Below are positions 16,912 through 25,081 of a stretch of 64,000 nt of DNA, piece by piece. Numbering within the stretch: the first letter of the stretch is position 1; each line of letters begins with the position of its first letter. Source of the stretch: Myxococcota bacterium. GTDB lineage: Bacteria; Myxococcota_A; Bradymonadia; UBA7976; UBA1532. The translations under genes and the position numbers were made by a program. The notes under the pieces were generated by a model. That model worked only from the letters and a program-made list of their open reading frames with translations, was not told the origin of the DNA and did not search any database. The stretch covers positions 30,179 through 94,178 of the forward strand of contig JAKLJY010000014.1 in NCBI GenBank assembly GCA_023150895.1. Reading direction: 5' to 3'.

Positions 16912-17768
16912 CCGACAAGAACCCGAGCACCCCCGACCCCCTCGGCCCGCAGACCGGCCACCCCGGCTGGGACTCGCTCCTGCGCCACCACCTCGGCGAG
17001 CTCCCGCCCGACCAGGAGGCCCGCGTCGCCGGACACGCCGCCGAGTGCAGCGTCTGCGCTGCGCGGCTCGAGACGCTGCGTGCCGGAGACAGCCGCTTCC
17101 GCAACGAGCGACCGTTCGCCGTGCTCGAAGCCTCGCTGCGGAAGCGCCGCGACGCGCAGGGCGGTCCCGACAAGCTCGACCGCGGCTTGCCGACCCCGCG
17201 GTGGCTCGGTCCCGTGCTCGGTGGGCTTCTCGCCGCGGCGGCCGGGGTCTACGTCTTCCTCCAGGCGCCGGAGCCGGCGGGCGGCCCGAGCCGTGTGGGC
17301 GGCCCCATGGCAACCGACCGCGACCCGGCCGGCGCTCGCGAACGCTTGAAGGCCGGTGTCGCGCTGACCTTCGACGTCGAGCGGGGCGGACAGGCGACCC
17401 CCGGCGATCCGGCGGCCCTCTACCGGGCGGGCGACCGCATCCAGCTTCGCTATTCCGCGCCGGCGCCGATGAACGTGGTGGTCATCGGCCTCGACATGCG
17501 GGGCGAGGTCTCGGTCTATGTCGACGACGCGGGCGCGGGCCTTCCCGTCGAACCGGGCGCCGGCCGCCCATTGCCCGGCAGCCTCGTCCTCGACGCCGCC
17601 CCGGGCGCCGAGCGGGTGATCGCATGTTTCACCGAGAGCCCCCTGACGAGCAACGCGGTCGTCGCGGCCGGTCGCCGAGCGCTGACCGCGGCGGGGGGTG
17701 ATCCCCGCGCCGCGCGCCCGCTGGACTTGCCCTGTGTGCAGGCCGACTTCCTGCTGAACAAGGAATAG
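16908..17768 (+). CDS. Membrane anti-sigma factor: zf-HC2 domain plus DUF4384-like periplasmic domain
   Basis: A 286-aa protein. The cytoplasmic N-terminus has a zinc-binding anti-sigma motif (HHLGELPPDQEARVAGHAAECSVC: His-x-His, then CxxC), which would hold the ECF factor. One membrane helix follows (PVLGGLLAAAAGVYVFL, about residues 103-119). The periplasmic part has the DUF4384 pattern (LYRAGDRIQLRYSAPAPMNVVVIGLDMRGEVSVYV). The design suggests that an extracytoplasmic signal is sensed by the DUF4384 part and relayed to the sigma factor. It overlaps the sigma gene by 4 nt and precedes the caspase-like gene by 5 nt. Confidence 0.87.
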   Translation: MTDKNPSTPDPLGPQTGHPGWDSLLRHHLGELPPDQEARVAGHAAECSVCAARLETLRAGDSRFRNERPFAVLEASLRKRRDAQGGPDKLDRGLPTPRWLGPVLGGLLAAAAGVYVFLQAPEPAGGPSRVGGPMATDRDPAGARERLKAGVALTFDVERGGQATPGDPAALYRAGDRIQLRYSAPAPMNVVVIGLDMRGEVSVYVDDAGAGLPVEPGAGRPLPGSLVLDAAPGAERVIACFTESPLTSNAVVAAGRRALTAAGGDPRAARPLDLPCVQADFLLNKE

Positions 17769-17773
17769 GGCCA

Positions 17774-19393
17774 GTGACGCGCTTCGGCACCGTGCTCTGC
17801 GTCGCCGCCGCCGTGGCGGTGCCGGCGGCGGGCGCATCCGGTGCCGAGGTCGGCGGCGTGCAGCGGCGGTTCGCGGTGCTCGTCTCGCACACGGACGGCG
17901 GGTCGGGAACGGAGACCCTGCGGTACGCCGAGCGCGATGCGAACAAGCTGGCGGACGTGCTCGTGCAGATGGGCGGTTTCGCACCGGCGGACATCGTGCA
18001 GGTCCGCTCGCCCGATCCGGAAGCGCTGCGCTCGGCCCTGCGTCGCATCGAGGCCGCCATCGGCGAGGCGTCGCTGACCGGCACCCCGACCATGCTGCTG
18101 TTCTATTACTCCGGACACGCGGGCGAGGGTGCGCTGCGCCTCGGACCGGCGCGCCTGCCGCTCGCCGAGTTGCAGGCGACGCTGCGCGCCTCGCGGGCGA
18201 GCGTGCGCCTCGCGTTTCTCGACGCCTGCGCGAGCGGCGAGGTCACCCGGCTCAAGGGCGCGCGCCGTGAGGCCTCGTTCATCGTCGAACAAGCACCCGA
18301 CGCCACGGGCTACGTGGTCATCACGAGTTCGCGCCACGACGAGGCCTCGCAGGAGTCCGACGAGCTGCGCGGCTCGTTCTTCACGCACGCGCTCGTCAGC
18401 GGCCTGCGCGGTGCCGGCGACCGCAACGGCGACGGCGCGGTCACGCTGAACGAGGCCTACGATCACGCCTACCACCGCACGGTGGCGCGGACGGCGCAGA
18501 CCCGCGGGGGCACCCAGCACCCCACCTACAGCTACGATCTGCGCGGCGATGGCGCCGTCGTGCTGACCCGCCTGAGCGGGCTCGGCACGCTCCTCTTCGG
18601 CCCGGCGGGGCCGGGCAGCTTTCTCGTCTACGACCCCCGGCAGGACGTCGTCGTCGCCGAAGTCGACCAGGTGCCAGGCACTTCGGCAAAACTGTCGTTG
18701 CGCCCGGGGGTGTACCTCGTCAAGAAGCGCGCGCCGGACGCCGTGCTGCTGGAATCGGTCGTCGTCCCCGACGGGGGCGGCGCGGTGGCCGTCGACCCCG
18801 ACCGCTTTGCCGTCGTCGCCTACGAGGACGACGTGACGAAAGGGGTCGACGCCCGGGAACGCCTGCGCGCGGACCGGCGTTTCGTCTGGCTTGGCGCCGG
18901 TTTCGGCGTCCAGACGTTCTTCGCGCAGCCCGCAGGTGACGTCCTGTTTCCGACGACCCCGGTCGCCACGGCCCGTGTCGCGTTTCCGGGTCTGCTCGGC
19001 CCGCGCTTGGGGCTCCACGCCGACGCCGCGTTCGGCCGGGTGGATCACCGCTTCACGGTCGCCGGCTACGACCACCGGGCCGCCTACAGTCTGTTGATCA
19101 CCGGCCTCGGGCTCGACTTCGACCTGCCCGCCGGTCCCCTGTGGTTCCAGCTCGGGCCGCGCCTCTCGGCGGTCTGGGCCGGGCGCCGCTTCGACGAAAC
19201 CGACGCGCCGCCGGCGCAGTCCCTCTTCACGTTCAGCCCCGGCGCCGGGGCCGCGCTGCGGTGGCCCATCCCGGCCGTGGACCTGCGCGCCGGCCTCGCC
19301 GCCCGCGTTCACTACCTGCGATACACGACGACCACCGAGGACGCGTCCCTCGGGTTCGGCGAAGCGTTTCTCTCCCTGGAGTACGCGCCATGA
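17774..19393 (+). CDS. Secreted caspase-like (C14) peptidase with C-terminal outer-membrane-like beta domain
   Basis: A 539-aa protein with a signal peptide (residues ~1-22). Its caspase fold carries the catalytic dyad His in YYSGHAGE (H115) and Cys in LDACASGE (C152), with the following ITSSRHDEASQES region typical of the family. An EF-hand-like loop (DRNGDGAVTLNE) sits nearby. From about residue 360 the protein is rich in alternating aromatic/small residues (GAGFGVQTFF, RVAFPGLLGPRLGLHADAAFG, AAYSLLITGLGLDFDL, FLSLEYAP) and ends in an aromatic-x-aromatic pattern, suggesting a small outer-membrane beta-barrel. The GTG start is at 17774; the stop overlaps the next ATG. The substrate is unknown and the barrel is inferred. 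Confidence 0.85.
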   Translation: MTRFGTVLCVAAAVAVPAAGASGAEVGGVQRRFAVLVSHTDGGSGTETLRYAERDANKLADVLVQMGGFAPADIVQVRSPDPEALRSALRRIEAAIGEASLTGTPTMLLFYYSGHAGEGALRLGPARLPLAELQATLRASRASVRLAFLDACASGEVTRLKGARREASFIVEQAPDATGYVVITSSRHDEASQESDELRGSFFTHALVSGLRGAGDRNGDGAVTLNEAYDHAYHRTVARTAQTRGGTQHPTYSYDLRGDGAVVLTRLSGLGTLLFGPAGPGSFLVYDPRQDVVVAEVDQVPGTSAKLSLRPGVYLVKKRAPDAVLLESVVVPDGGGAVAVDPDRFAVVAYEDDVTKGVDARERLRADRRFVWLGAGFGVQTFFAQPAGDVLFPTTPVATARVAFPGLLGPRLGLHADAAFGRVDHRFTVAGYDHRAAYSLLITGLGLDFDLPAGPLWFQLGPRLSAVWAGRRFDETDAPPAQSLFTFSPGAGAALRWPIPAVDLRAGLAARVHYLRYTTTTEDASLGFGEAFLSLEYAP

Positions 19394-20385
19394 GGTTCTC
19401 CCGCGGCCATCGCTCTCCCTCGCCGTCTCGTGCCGCCGGTGTCGCGCTGGCCGCGCTGGCCCTGCTGGCAACGGGTGGCGGCTGCGAGTCGACCCTGAGC
19501 AACGACGTCTTCTCGGCCGACATCGCCTACCTGAACGCCGTCCCGCGCCGGGCCGTCCTGCACCTGGCGTCGGCCCCCTCGCCGGAGGTCGACACCGCCG
19601 CCTCGTCCGCCCTGGAGACCGTTTCGAACGCGCTCGGACCGGAGACGGCCGAACTCTGGCGGATGACCCGCGAGGTGACGTGGCAGATCGATCACCAGAT
19701 CTTCGGCGTGCTCCGCGAGCTCGAGGCCGTGACGGACACGGCACCGACGGTCCGCGAAGACACACGCCGGATCTGGGGGCCCTACCGGGACGCCTTGTCG
19801 CCGGTCGAGGTCCGGCTCGTCGTCACCCGCCCCGCCGCCGGCGCCTATGCGTACGCTTACGAGCAGCGCATCCCCGGGGGCGAATACGTCGCGCCGGTCA
19901 GCGGCACCTGGCGACCGGCCCGCGGCGTGTTCGGGGCCGGCACGATTCTGTTCGACTTTGCGGCCGCCGGTGGTGAGGGCCGGGTCGACGTCGCGTTCGA
20001 GCGGCACGCGGGCGGTGTGGACTTCACTCTCGATCTCGACGGTCTCGCCGACGAGGCCACGGGCGAGACGGGAAGCGCCCGCTATGTGGCCCGCCGCGAC
20101 GAGGCCGGTGCGGGTGAGTTGGCGTTCACGTACGAGGCGTCGGCCGCAGGCGAGCGATGGGCGATGCGCAGCCAGTGGCGGGCCGACGGCTCGGGGCGGG
20201 CCGACGCGCGCGTCGTCGCTGCCGAAGGGGCCGAAGGGGCCGACGGGGCCGACGGGGCCGACGGGGCCATCGTCCGCGAATGCTGGGACACGGCCTTCGA
20301 GCGTGTTTTCGCCGAGAGCCCCGAGGGCAGCGTGGGCGATCCCGAGGCCTGTGTATTCGAACCCGCCGAGCCGCCGACGGAGTGA
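19390..20385 (+). CDS. Lipoprotein, WGPYRDALSP family, last gene of ECF operon
   Basis: A 331-aa secreted lipoprotein with putative acylated Cys about residue 32. It shares with the 25082-26995 protein a signature WGPYRDALSP (W129 here), upstream EVTWQIDHQIFGVL / VHFITDLI-type helices, and a C-terminal ECWDTAFER...DPEACVFEPAEPP that matches ECWDAAFTR...DCPFP and QCWDARAAL...DPEACPFADWAEP. The two conserved Cys may pair. A 9-bp tandem repeat (20221-20265) inserts EGA/DGA tripeptides. It is coupled to the caspase-like gene by ATGA. The function is unknown; it is a likely partner or substrate of the caspase-like protein, by context only. Confidence 0.82.
   Translation: MRFSRGHRSPSPSRAAGVALAALALLATGGGCESTLSNDVFSADIAYLNAVPRRAVLHLASAPSPEVDTAASSALETVSNALGPETAELWRMTREVTWQIDHQIFGVLRELEAVTDTAPTVREDTRRIWGPYRDALSPVEVRLVVTRPAAGAYAYAYEQRIPGGEYVAPVSGTWRPARGVFGAGTILFDFAAAGGEGRVDVAFERHAGGVDFTLDLDGLADEATGETGSARYVARRDEAGAGELAFTYEASAAGERWAMRSQWRADGSGRADARVVAAEGAEGADGADGADGAIVRECWDTAFERVFAESPEGSVGDPEACVFEPAEPPTE
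20221..20265 (+). repeat. 9-bp minisatellite in lipoprotein gene
   Basis: Five 9-bp units of the form GCCGA(A/C)GGG in tandem keep the frame and encode AEG/ADG tripeptides. The first two units carry A, the last three carry C, so the array has expanded by unit duplication. Confidence 0.85.
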
Positions 20386-20560
20386 GCGCCCCGCGCCGGG
20401 TGCCGGGGTCCGTCGACCCCACCGCCCGTGCCACGGTGTGCCGGCGAACCCCGGCCGGCACACCCGCTTCGTACGCCCGAGCGCGGAGTTGCGCGCGCTG
20501 GCGGCGGGCCCGGTTCTTGCGTACGCTCCGGTCTTCCCCCCCACTCGCAGAACGCAAACC

Positions 20561-22402
20561 ATGCCCGAGCGAAGCCCAACGCCCGTCCGCCGCCCGCCGC
20601 TCGTCCACCGCGCGGCGCAGGTGCTGCTGACCGCGGCCGTCGCGTGTGCGCCCCTCGCGGGCTGCGGCGACGGCGCCCTCGAGTCCTCACCGGCCGAGCT
20701 GGGCTCTTACGCCGGCGGCGGCACCACACCGGCATCGGACCCCGACGGGCGCGGCACCGGCGGCGGCGCGTTTCCCGGATCCGGCGGCGGTACAGACGAA
20801 CCGGGTGAAGACCCCGACGACGAAACGGCCGGCACAGGCGGCGCCGGCTCGTCCCCCGGCCGGCCCCCCGAGCCCTTCGCCCCGAGCCCGCCGGTGATGC
20901 CCCGCCTGACGGCGGCGCAGTATCGCAACACCCTCGAAGATCTCTTCGGTCCCGATCTGCCGCGCACCCCCATCGAGCCCGATACGAACCCGTACCTCTT
21001 CTGGTCCATCGGCGCCGCGACGACGGCCGTCTCCGAGCTCGGCGTCGAACAGTACGCCGAGGCGGCGTTCGTCGTGGCCGCAGCGGTTTTCGCCGACGAG
21101 GCGCGCCGTTCCCGCGCGCTGACCTGTGCGCCGGCGGCGGCCGACGATGCGTGCATCGACGCTTACGTGCGCGGGCTCGGCCGGCGCCTCTACCGCCGGC
21201 CGCTGACCGAGGACGAGGTGACCCGCTGGGTCGCGGTCTCGCGGGACACGGCCGAGGGCGACCCCCTGCGCGGCGCCGAGAGCGTGCTCGCGGGCATGTT
21301 GCAGTCTCCGGCCTTCCTGTACCGCATCGAGGCGGGCGAGCCGGCCCCGGAGGCCGACGGGGGGAGCCGCCGCTACACCAGCCACGAGATGGCCGCGCGC
21401 CTCGCGTTCTTTCTGACCGAGGCCGGCCCCGACGACGTGCTGCTCGACGCCGCGGATCGGGGCGAGCTCGTCTCCCCGGACGCGCTCGAGGCGCAGGCGA
21501 GGCGGTTGTTGTCCACCCCCCGGGCCCGGGCGGCGGTGCAGGCGTTCTTCGCGCAGTACCTCGATCTCGGGCGCCTCGAACACATCGAGCTCGACCCGGC
21601 GCTCTTCCCGGGGTTCAGCCGGGGCCTGGTGCGGGCGATGGAGACCGAGGTGCGCCTGCTCGTCGACGATCTCGTCTTCCGGCGCGGGGGCGACATCCGC
21701 GGGCTGTTTTCGGCGCGGAGGGGCTACGTCAACGCCGACCTCGCCGAGCTCTATGGCGTCGATGCGCCGGGGGCGACGGCGAGCGCCTTCGTGCCGGTGA
21801 CGTTTCCCGAAGACACCCCCCGCGCCGGTGTCCTGACCCTCGGCGCGTTTCTGACCATGAACGCTCACCGCATCGAGACCTCCCCGACGCTGCGCGGCAA
21901 GTACATCCGCGAGCGTGTGCTCTGTCAGGACGTGCCCCCGCCGCCGGCCAACGTGAACCTCGACCTCGAGCGCGCCGAGGGCGACCCGCCCACACTCCGC
22001 GAGCGGCTCGAGCAGCACCGCGAGAACCCGGCCTGCGCCGGATGTCATGCTTTCATCGACCCCCCTGGGTTCCTCTTCGAGAACTACGACTCGATGGGTC
22101 GGTGGCGCGACGCGGTCGACGGCTACCCGGTGGACGCGACGGGCGACCTCGACGGCGTTCCCCTGAACGACGCCCTCGATCTGGCGAAGGCACTTTCGAC
22201 CCACCCCCGCGTCGGCGCCTGCATCACGCGCCAGGTCTATCGTTTTGCCAATAGTCGCCTCGACACACGCGGCGACCGGGCAGCCCTCGCCGGCATCGAG
22301 TCGGCGTTTGCGGCCTCGGGGTATGACTTCCAGTCATTGCTCGTGGCGTTGGTGCGCAGCGAAGGGTTCCGTACGTTGGCCGCGCCGGAGGTCCTGCCAT
22401 GA
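20561..22402 (+). CDS. DUF1592/DUF1588-family (planctomycete-type cytochrome-like) lipoprotein
   Basis: A 613-aa lipoprotein (lipobox LAGC, Cys about residue 35) with a Gly/Asp linker. It shows the ordered motifs of the DUF1587-DUF1595-DUF1592-DUF1588-DUF1585 family: LTAAQYRNTLEDLFG, YVRGLGRRLYRRPLTEDE, TSHEMAARLAFFLTEAGPDD, PRAGVLTLGAFLTMNAH with TSPTLRGKYIRERVLC, and the C-terminal CAGCHAFIDPPGF, NYDSMGRWRD and RQVYRFA. The single CxxCH could bind haem c or be structural. Members are almost always encoded beside a DUF1552 protein, as here. ATG 20561 is 175 bp from the previous gene. Biochemical role not established. Confidence 0.92.
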   Translation: MPERSPTPVRRPPLVHRAAQVLLTAAVACAPLAGCGDGALESSPAELGSYAGGGTTPASDPDGRGTGGGAFPGSGGGTDEPGEDPDDETAGTGGAGSSPGRPPEPFAPSPPVMPRLTAAQYRNTLEDLFGPDLPRTPIEPDTNPYLFWSIGAATTAVSELGVEQYAEAAFVVAAAVFADEARRSRALTCAPAAADDACIDAYVRGLGRRLYRRPLTEDEVTRWVAVSRDTAEGDPLRGAESVLAGMLQSPAFLYRIEAGEPAPEADGGSRRYTSHEMAARLAFFLTEAGPDDVLLDAADRGELVSPDALEAQARRLLSTPRARAAVQAFFAQYLDLGRLEHIELDPALFPGFSRGLVRAMETEVRLLVDDLVFRRGGDIRGLFSARRGYVNADLAELYGVDAPGATASAFVPVTFPEDTPRAGVLTLGAFLTMNAHRIETSPTLRGKYIRERVLCQDVPPPPANVNLDLERAEGDPPTLRERLEQHRENPACAGCHAFIDPPGFLFENYDSMGRWRDAVDGYPVDATGDLDGVPLNDALDLAKALSTHPRVGACITRQVYRFANSRLDTRGDRAALAGIESAFAASGYDFQSLLVALVRSEGFRTLAAPEVLP

Positions 22403-23766
22403 TGATCCCCCGTCGCCCGCTCTCACGCCGCACGTTCCTGCGCGGCGCCCTCGGTGGTCTCGGCGTCGCGCTGGCGCTCCCCCCGCTCGAAGCCATGCTC
22501 GGGCCGCGCGCCGCCGGGGCGCAGGTCCCCGCGTTTCCGCCGTTTTTCGGTCTGTTCTACTGGGCCAACGGCACGCCCTGGCATGCCCGGCACGGCGGCG
22601 AGCAGGCCGGCGCAGGGTATCCCGATCTGTGGACGCCCGGCACCACCGGCGCCGGGTTTGCGCCGTCGCCCCTGCTCGAACCCCTCGCACGACATCGCCC
22701 GACGGTGGTGACCGGCCTCGAGCCGCACACCGAGGTCCCGCCGGCGCCGCCCGGTCAGGAAGACGGGCACATGCGCGGGTTCATGGTGGCCATGACGGGG
22801 GACCGCATCCGGCCCGAGGGCTTCGACCACCCGTCGCACACCCTGACGGCCCTCTCCCCGAGTCTCGACCAGTATCTCGCGCGGCATCCCGGCTTCTATG
22901 AGACACCGCCGCGCTTCCGGACGCTCGAGGTGGGCGTGAGCCGCGCCCGTTTCCACGACTACGGCCACTGGAACGCCATCTCGTACAACGGCCCGGACTC
23001 CTCGAACCTGCCCATCATGGAGCCCTCTGCGCTCTTCGACCGTCTGTTCGCGGTCCCGCCGGACACGCGCGAGGCCGACCGGCGGCGCCGCCTGCTCGAC
23101 GCCGTCCTCGGCGATGCGAACACACTGCGGGCGCAGCTCGGCGCGACGGATCGCGGCCGGCTCGACGCGCACCTCGAACACGTCCGCACCTTGCAGCGCC
23201 GGATCGAGGTCGCGACGCCGCACTGCGAGGTCCCCGGCCGGCCGGGCGACGACGGTGATCTGTTGCAGAAGACGCGCACGATGGGCGACCTGCTGGCGCT
23301 GGCCGTCTCTTGCGGGTTGACGCGCGTGTTCTCGGTGATGCTCACGTCTCCGGCGACGACGCATGTCTTTTCGAACCTCGGCGTGCCCGAAGACATGCAC
23401 AAGATCTGTCACGACGGCCGCTGGGAGTGGGTGCGCGACATCACCCGGTATCAGATGGAGTGTTTCGCCGCCTTCCTCGACGCGTTTCAGGCGCCGCAGC
23501 CCGACGGGACGACGCTGCTCGACCGCGGGCTCGTATACGGCACGTCCGAGTATGGCGAAGGCTGGAAACACAGCGTCAAGGAGCTGCCCGTGCTCATGGT
23601 GGGCGGCGCCGGCGGCCGCCTCGCGCGGGGCGTGCACGTCCGGGAAGTCGACGGCAACCTCTGTCGCGCCCAACTGACCGCCCTGCGCGCCCTCGGCCTC
23701 GACGACGCACAGTTCGGGCGCAACGGCGCCGAGACGGCCGACGTCCTGCCGGGCCTGCTGACGTGA
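22399..23766 (+). CDS. DUF1552 domain protein with Tat signal
   Basis: A 455-aa protein with a twin-arginine signal (SRRTFLRGALGGLGVALALPPLEAML cut at AGA). The body follows the DUF1552 pattern: FFGLFYWANGTPW, DGHMRGFMVAMTG, SLDQYLA, RFHDYGHWNAISYNGP, HLEHVRTLQRRIE, and a C-terminal LLDRGLVYGTSEYGEG / LPVLMVGGAGGRL segment resembling a sulfatase/phosphatase-like fold. Export via Tat suggests that it folds, possibly with a cofactor, before crossing the membrane. It is coupled at both ends (ATGA from the DUF1592 gene, GTGA to the MopE-type gene), so the three proteins probably work together at the envelope. Confidence 0.92.
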   Translation: MMIPRRPLSRRTFLRGALGGLGVALALPPLEAMLGPRAAGAQVPAFPPFFGLFYWANGTPWHARHGGEQAGAGYPDLWTPGTTGAGFAPSPLLEPLARHRPTVVTGLEPHTEVPPAPPGQEDGHMRGFMVAMTGDRIRPEGFDHPSHTLTALSPSLDQYLARHPGFYETPPRFRTLEVGVSRARFHDYGHWNAISYNGPDSSNLPIMEPSALFDRLFAVPPDTREADRRRRLLDAVLGDANTLRAQLGATDRGRLDAHLEHVRTLQRRIEVATPHCEVPGRPGDDGDLLQKTRTMGDLLALAVSCGLTRVFSVMLTSPATTHVFSNLGVPEDMHKICHDGRWEWVRDITRYQMECFAAFLDAFQAPQPDGTTLLDRGLVYGTSEYGEGWKHSVKELPVLMVGGAGGRLARGVHVREVDGNLCRAQLTALRALGLDDAQFGRNGAETADVLPGLLT

Positions 23767-24827
23767 AACGCGCACCGCGGGCGCTGCTCGTCGCCGCACT
23801 CTCGGGGGTCGCCCTCTGCGCCTGCGCCGCCTCCGACGCCGGCGACGGGGACACCGAGGGCTCATCGCTCGGGGGCGGCCTGACCGGCTTCACCGGCGCG
23901 GGTGAGGGCGGCGGCGCGAACGGCCCCGGTGCCTCGGGCGGGGTCGACGATCTCGGCGATGCGGCGGTCATCGGACCGACGCCCCGCAGGGACGCATCGA
24001 GCAGCCCCGCCACCGACGCGGACCCGCCGACGGACGCTCGCCCGGCGCCCGACGGTCCCACCGCCGAGGCCTGCGCCCCGGCGACCCCCTGCGGCCGCCT
24101 CTGCGCGGATCTGACTTCGGATCCGCTGAACTGCGGCGCGTGCGGGCGCACCTGCGTCGTCCCGAACGCCAACGCCGCATGTGTCGCCGGCGAGTGTGCC
24201 CCCGGCGCCTGTGCGCCCGGGTTCAGCGACGCCAACGGTCTGCCCGACGACGGCTGCGAGGCGGAGGTCCTCTGCGCCGAAGGGACCCCCTGCGCGACGG
24301 CGTGCGGCTCGGAGGGCCGGTTGACCTGTGCGGGCGGGGCGGCCCCGACGTGTTCGCCCCCCGCCGAGCAGTGCAATGGCGTCGACGACGACTGTGATGG
24401 CGCCTGTGATGCGGGCCCCCTGCCCGGCTGCCGCGTGCCCGTCCACCGCGGGGTCGGCGACGGCCACCTCTACACCACCGACCTCGGCGCCGTTCAGTCC
24501 GGCGCGTTCCGCCTCGAGACACAGGGGTACTTCCACCTGTATCGCGAGGGCGCGCAGGGCATGCGACCCGTCTTCCTGTGCCGCAAGGGCGACGGCAAAC
24601 GCTTTCTCACCAGTGATCAGGCCTGCGAGATCGGCGTCGCGCCCGAGGCCACGCTCGGTTTCTGGGCGCCGGAGGCCGTGTGCGGCGCGATTCCGCTGTA
24701 CCGCCTCTACAGCCCGGCCAGCAACGACCACTTCTACACCACCAGCGCACCCGAGCGGGACAACGCCGTCTCCGCCTACGGGTACCTGTACGAGAGCGTC
24801 GCCGGGCACGTTTGGGCGGGGCCCTGA
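23763..24827 (+). CDS. MopE-type Cys-rich lipoprotein with HFYTTS (DUF5648-like) C-terminal repeats
   Basis: A 354-aa lipoprotein (candidate lipobox Cys 19 or 21), then a Gly/Asp/Pro linker with TDADPPTDARPAPDG. A stigma-type Cys module (LCADLTSDPLNCGACGRTC) is followed by a CNGVDDDCDG MopE-like Ca/metal motif. The C-terminal ~130 residues hold two copies of a DGHLYTTD / NDHFYTTS unit, each followed by a YGYLYE-type strand, as in DUF5648 repeat domains common in secreted proteins. The GTG start overlaps the DUF1552 stop. Likely surface exposed; function unknown. Confidence 0.82.
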   Translation: MKRAPRALLVAALSGVALCACAASDAGDGDTEGSSLGGGLTGFTGAGEGGGANGPGASGGVDDLGDAAVIGPTPRRDASSSPATDADPPTDARPAPDGPTAEACAPATPCGRLCADLTSDPLNCGACGRTCVVPNANAACVAGECAPGACAPGFSDANGLPDDGCEAEVLCAEGTPCATACGSEGRLTCAGGAAPTCSPPAEQCNGVDDDCDGACDAGPLPGCRVPVHRGVGDGHLYTTDLGAVQSGAFRLETQGYFHLYREGAQGMRPVFLCRKGDGKRFLTSDQACEIGVAPEATLGFWAPEAVCGAIPLYRLYSPASNDHFYTTSAPERDNAVSAYGYLYESVAGHVWAGP

Positions 24828-24899
24828 GAGGGTCGGCGGAGATCGTCCACCGGCTCCGCAGCCCGCTGCATCCCGACATGCGGCGTCGTGGGGCCCCCA

Positions 24900-24937
24900 A
24901 CATCTGGGGCTGTACCCCGGGTACAGCACCCAGATGT
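24900..24937 (+). terminator. Long near-perfect hairpin in the lipoprotein-lipoprotein spacer
   Basis: ACATCTGGGGCTGTACCC and GGGTACAGCACCCAGATGT are inverted repeats with a single bulged base and almost no loop. The stem is ~18 bp and is partly extended by outer GTGGGG / CCCCCAC tracts. It sits 72 bp after the MopE-type gene stop. No T tract follows directly, so it is either a hairpin terminator of the upstream operon or a protein-binding dyad; it insulates the ECF-type promoter that starts ~70 bp further on. Confidence 0.55.
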
Positions 24938-25005
24938 CGTGCACCCCCACTCCTTGCCTGTCGGGCGCATCGTGCTGCTCGCTTCGGCGTCCAATTCCCG
25001 CCGAC

Positions 25006-25047
25006 CCTCCGATTTTTCTTTTTCGGTTTTGTGGCGCCCCGCGTGTC
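25006..25047 (+). promoter_or_regulatory. Candidate ECF promoter (copy B) before the paralogous lipoprotein
   Basis: CCTCCG (25006-25011), 12 bp (ATTTTTCTTTTT), CGG (25024-25026), 16 bp, GTGTC (25043-25047): the same elements and spacings as at 16232-16273 upstream of the ECF sigma gene. The surrounding T-rich stretch is exceptional in this G+C-rich window. The ATG of the target gene is 34 bp downstream. Confidence 0.6.
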
Positions 25048-25081
25048 GAAGGGAGCAGAACCCCAACGGAGACACCGACGC

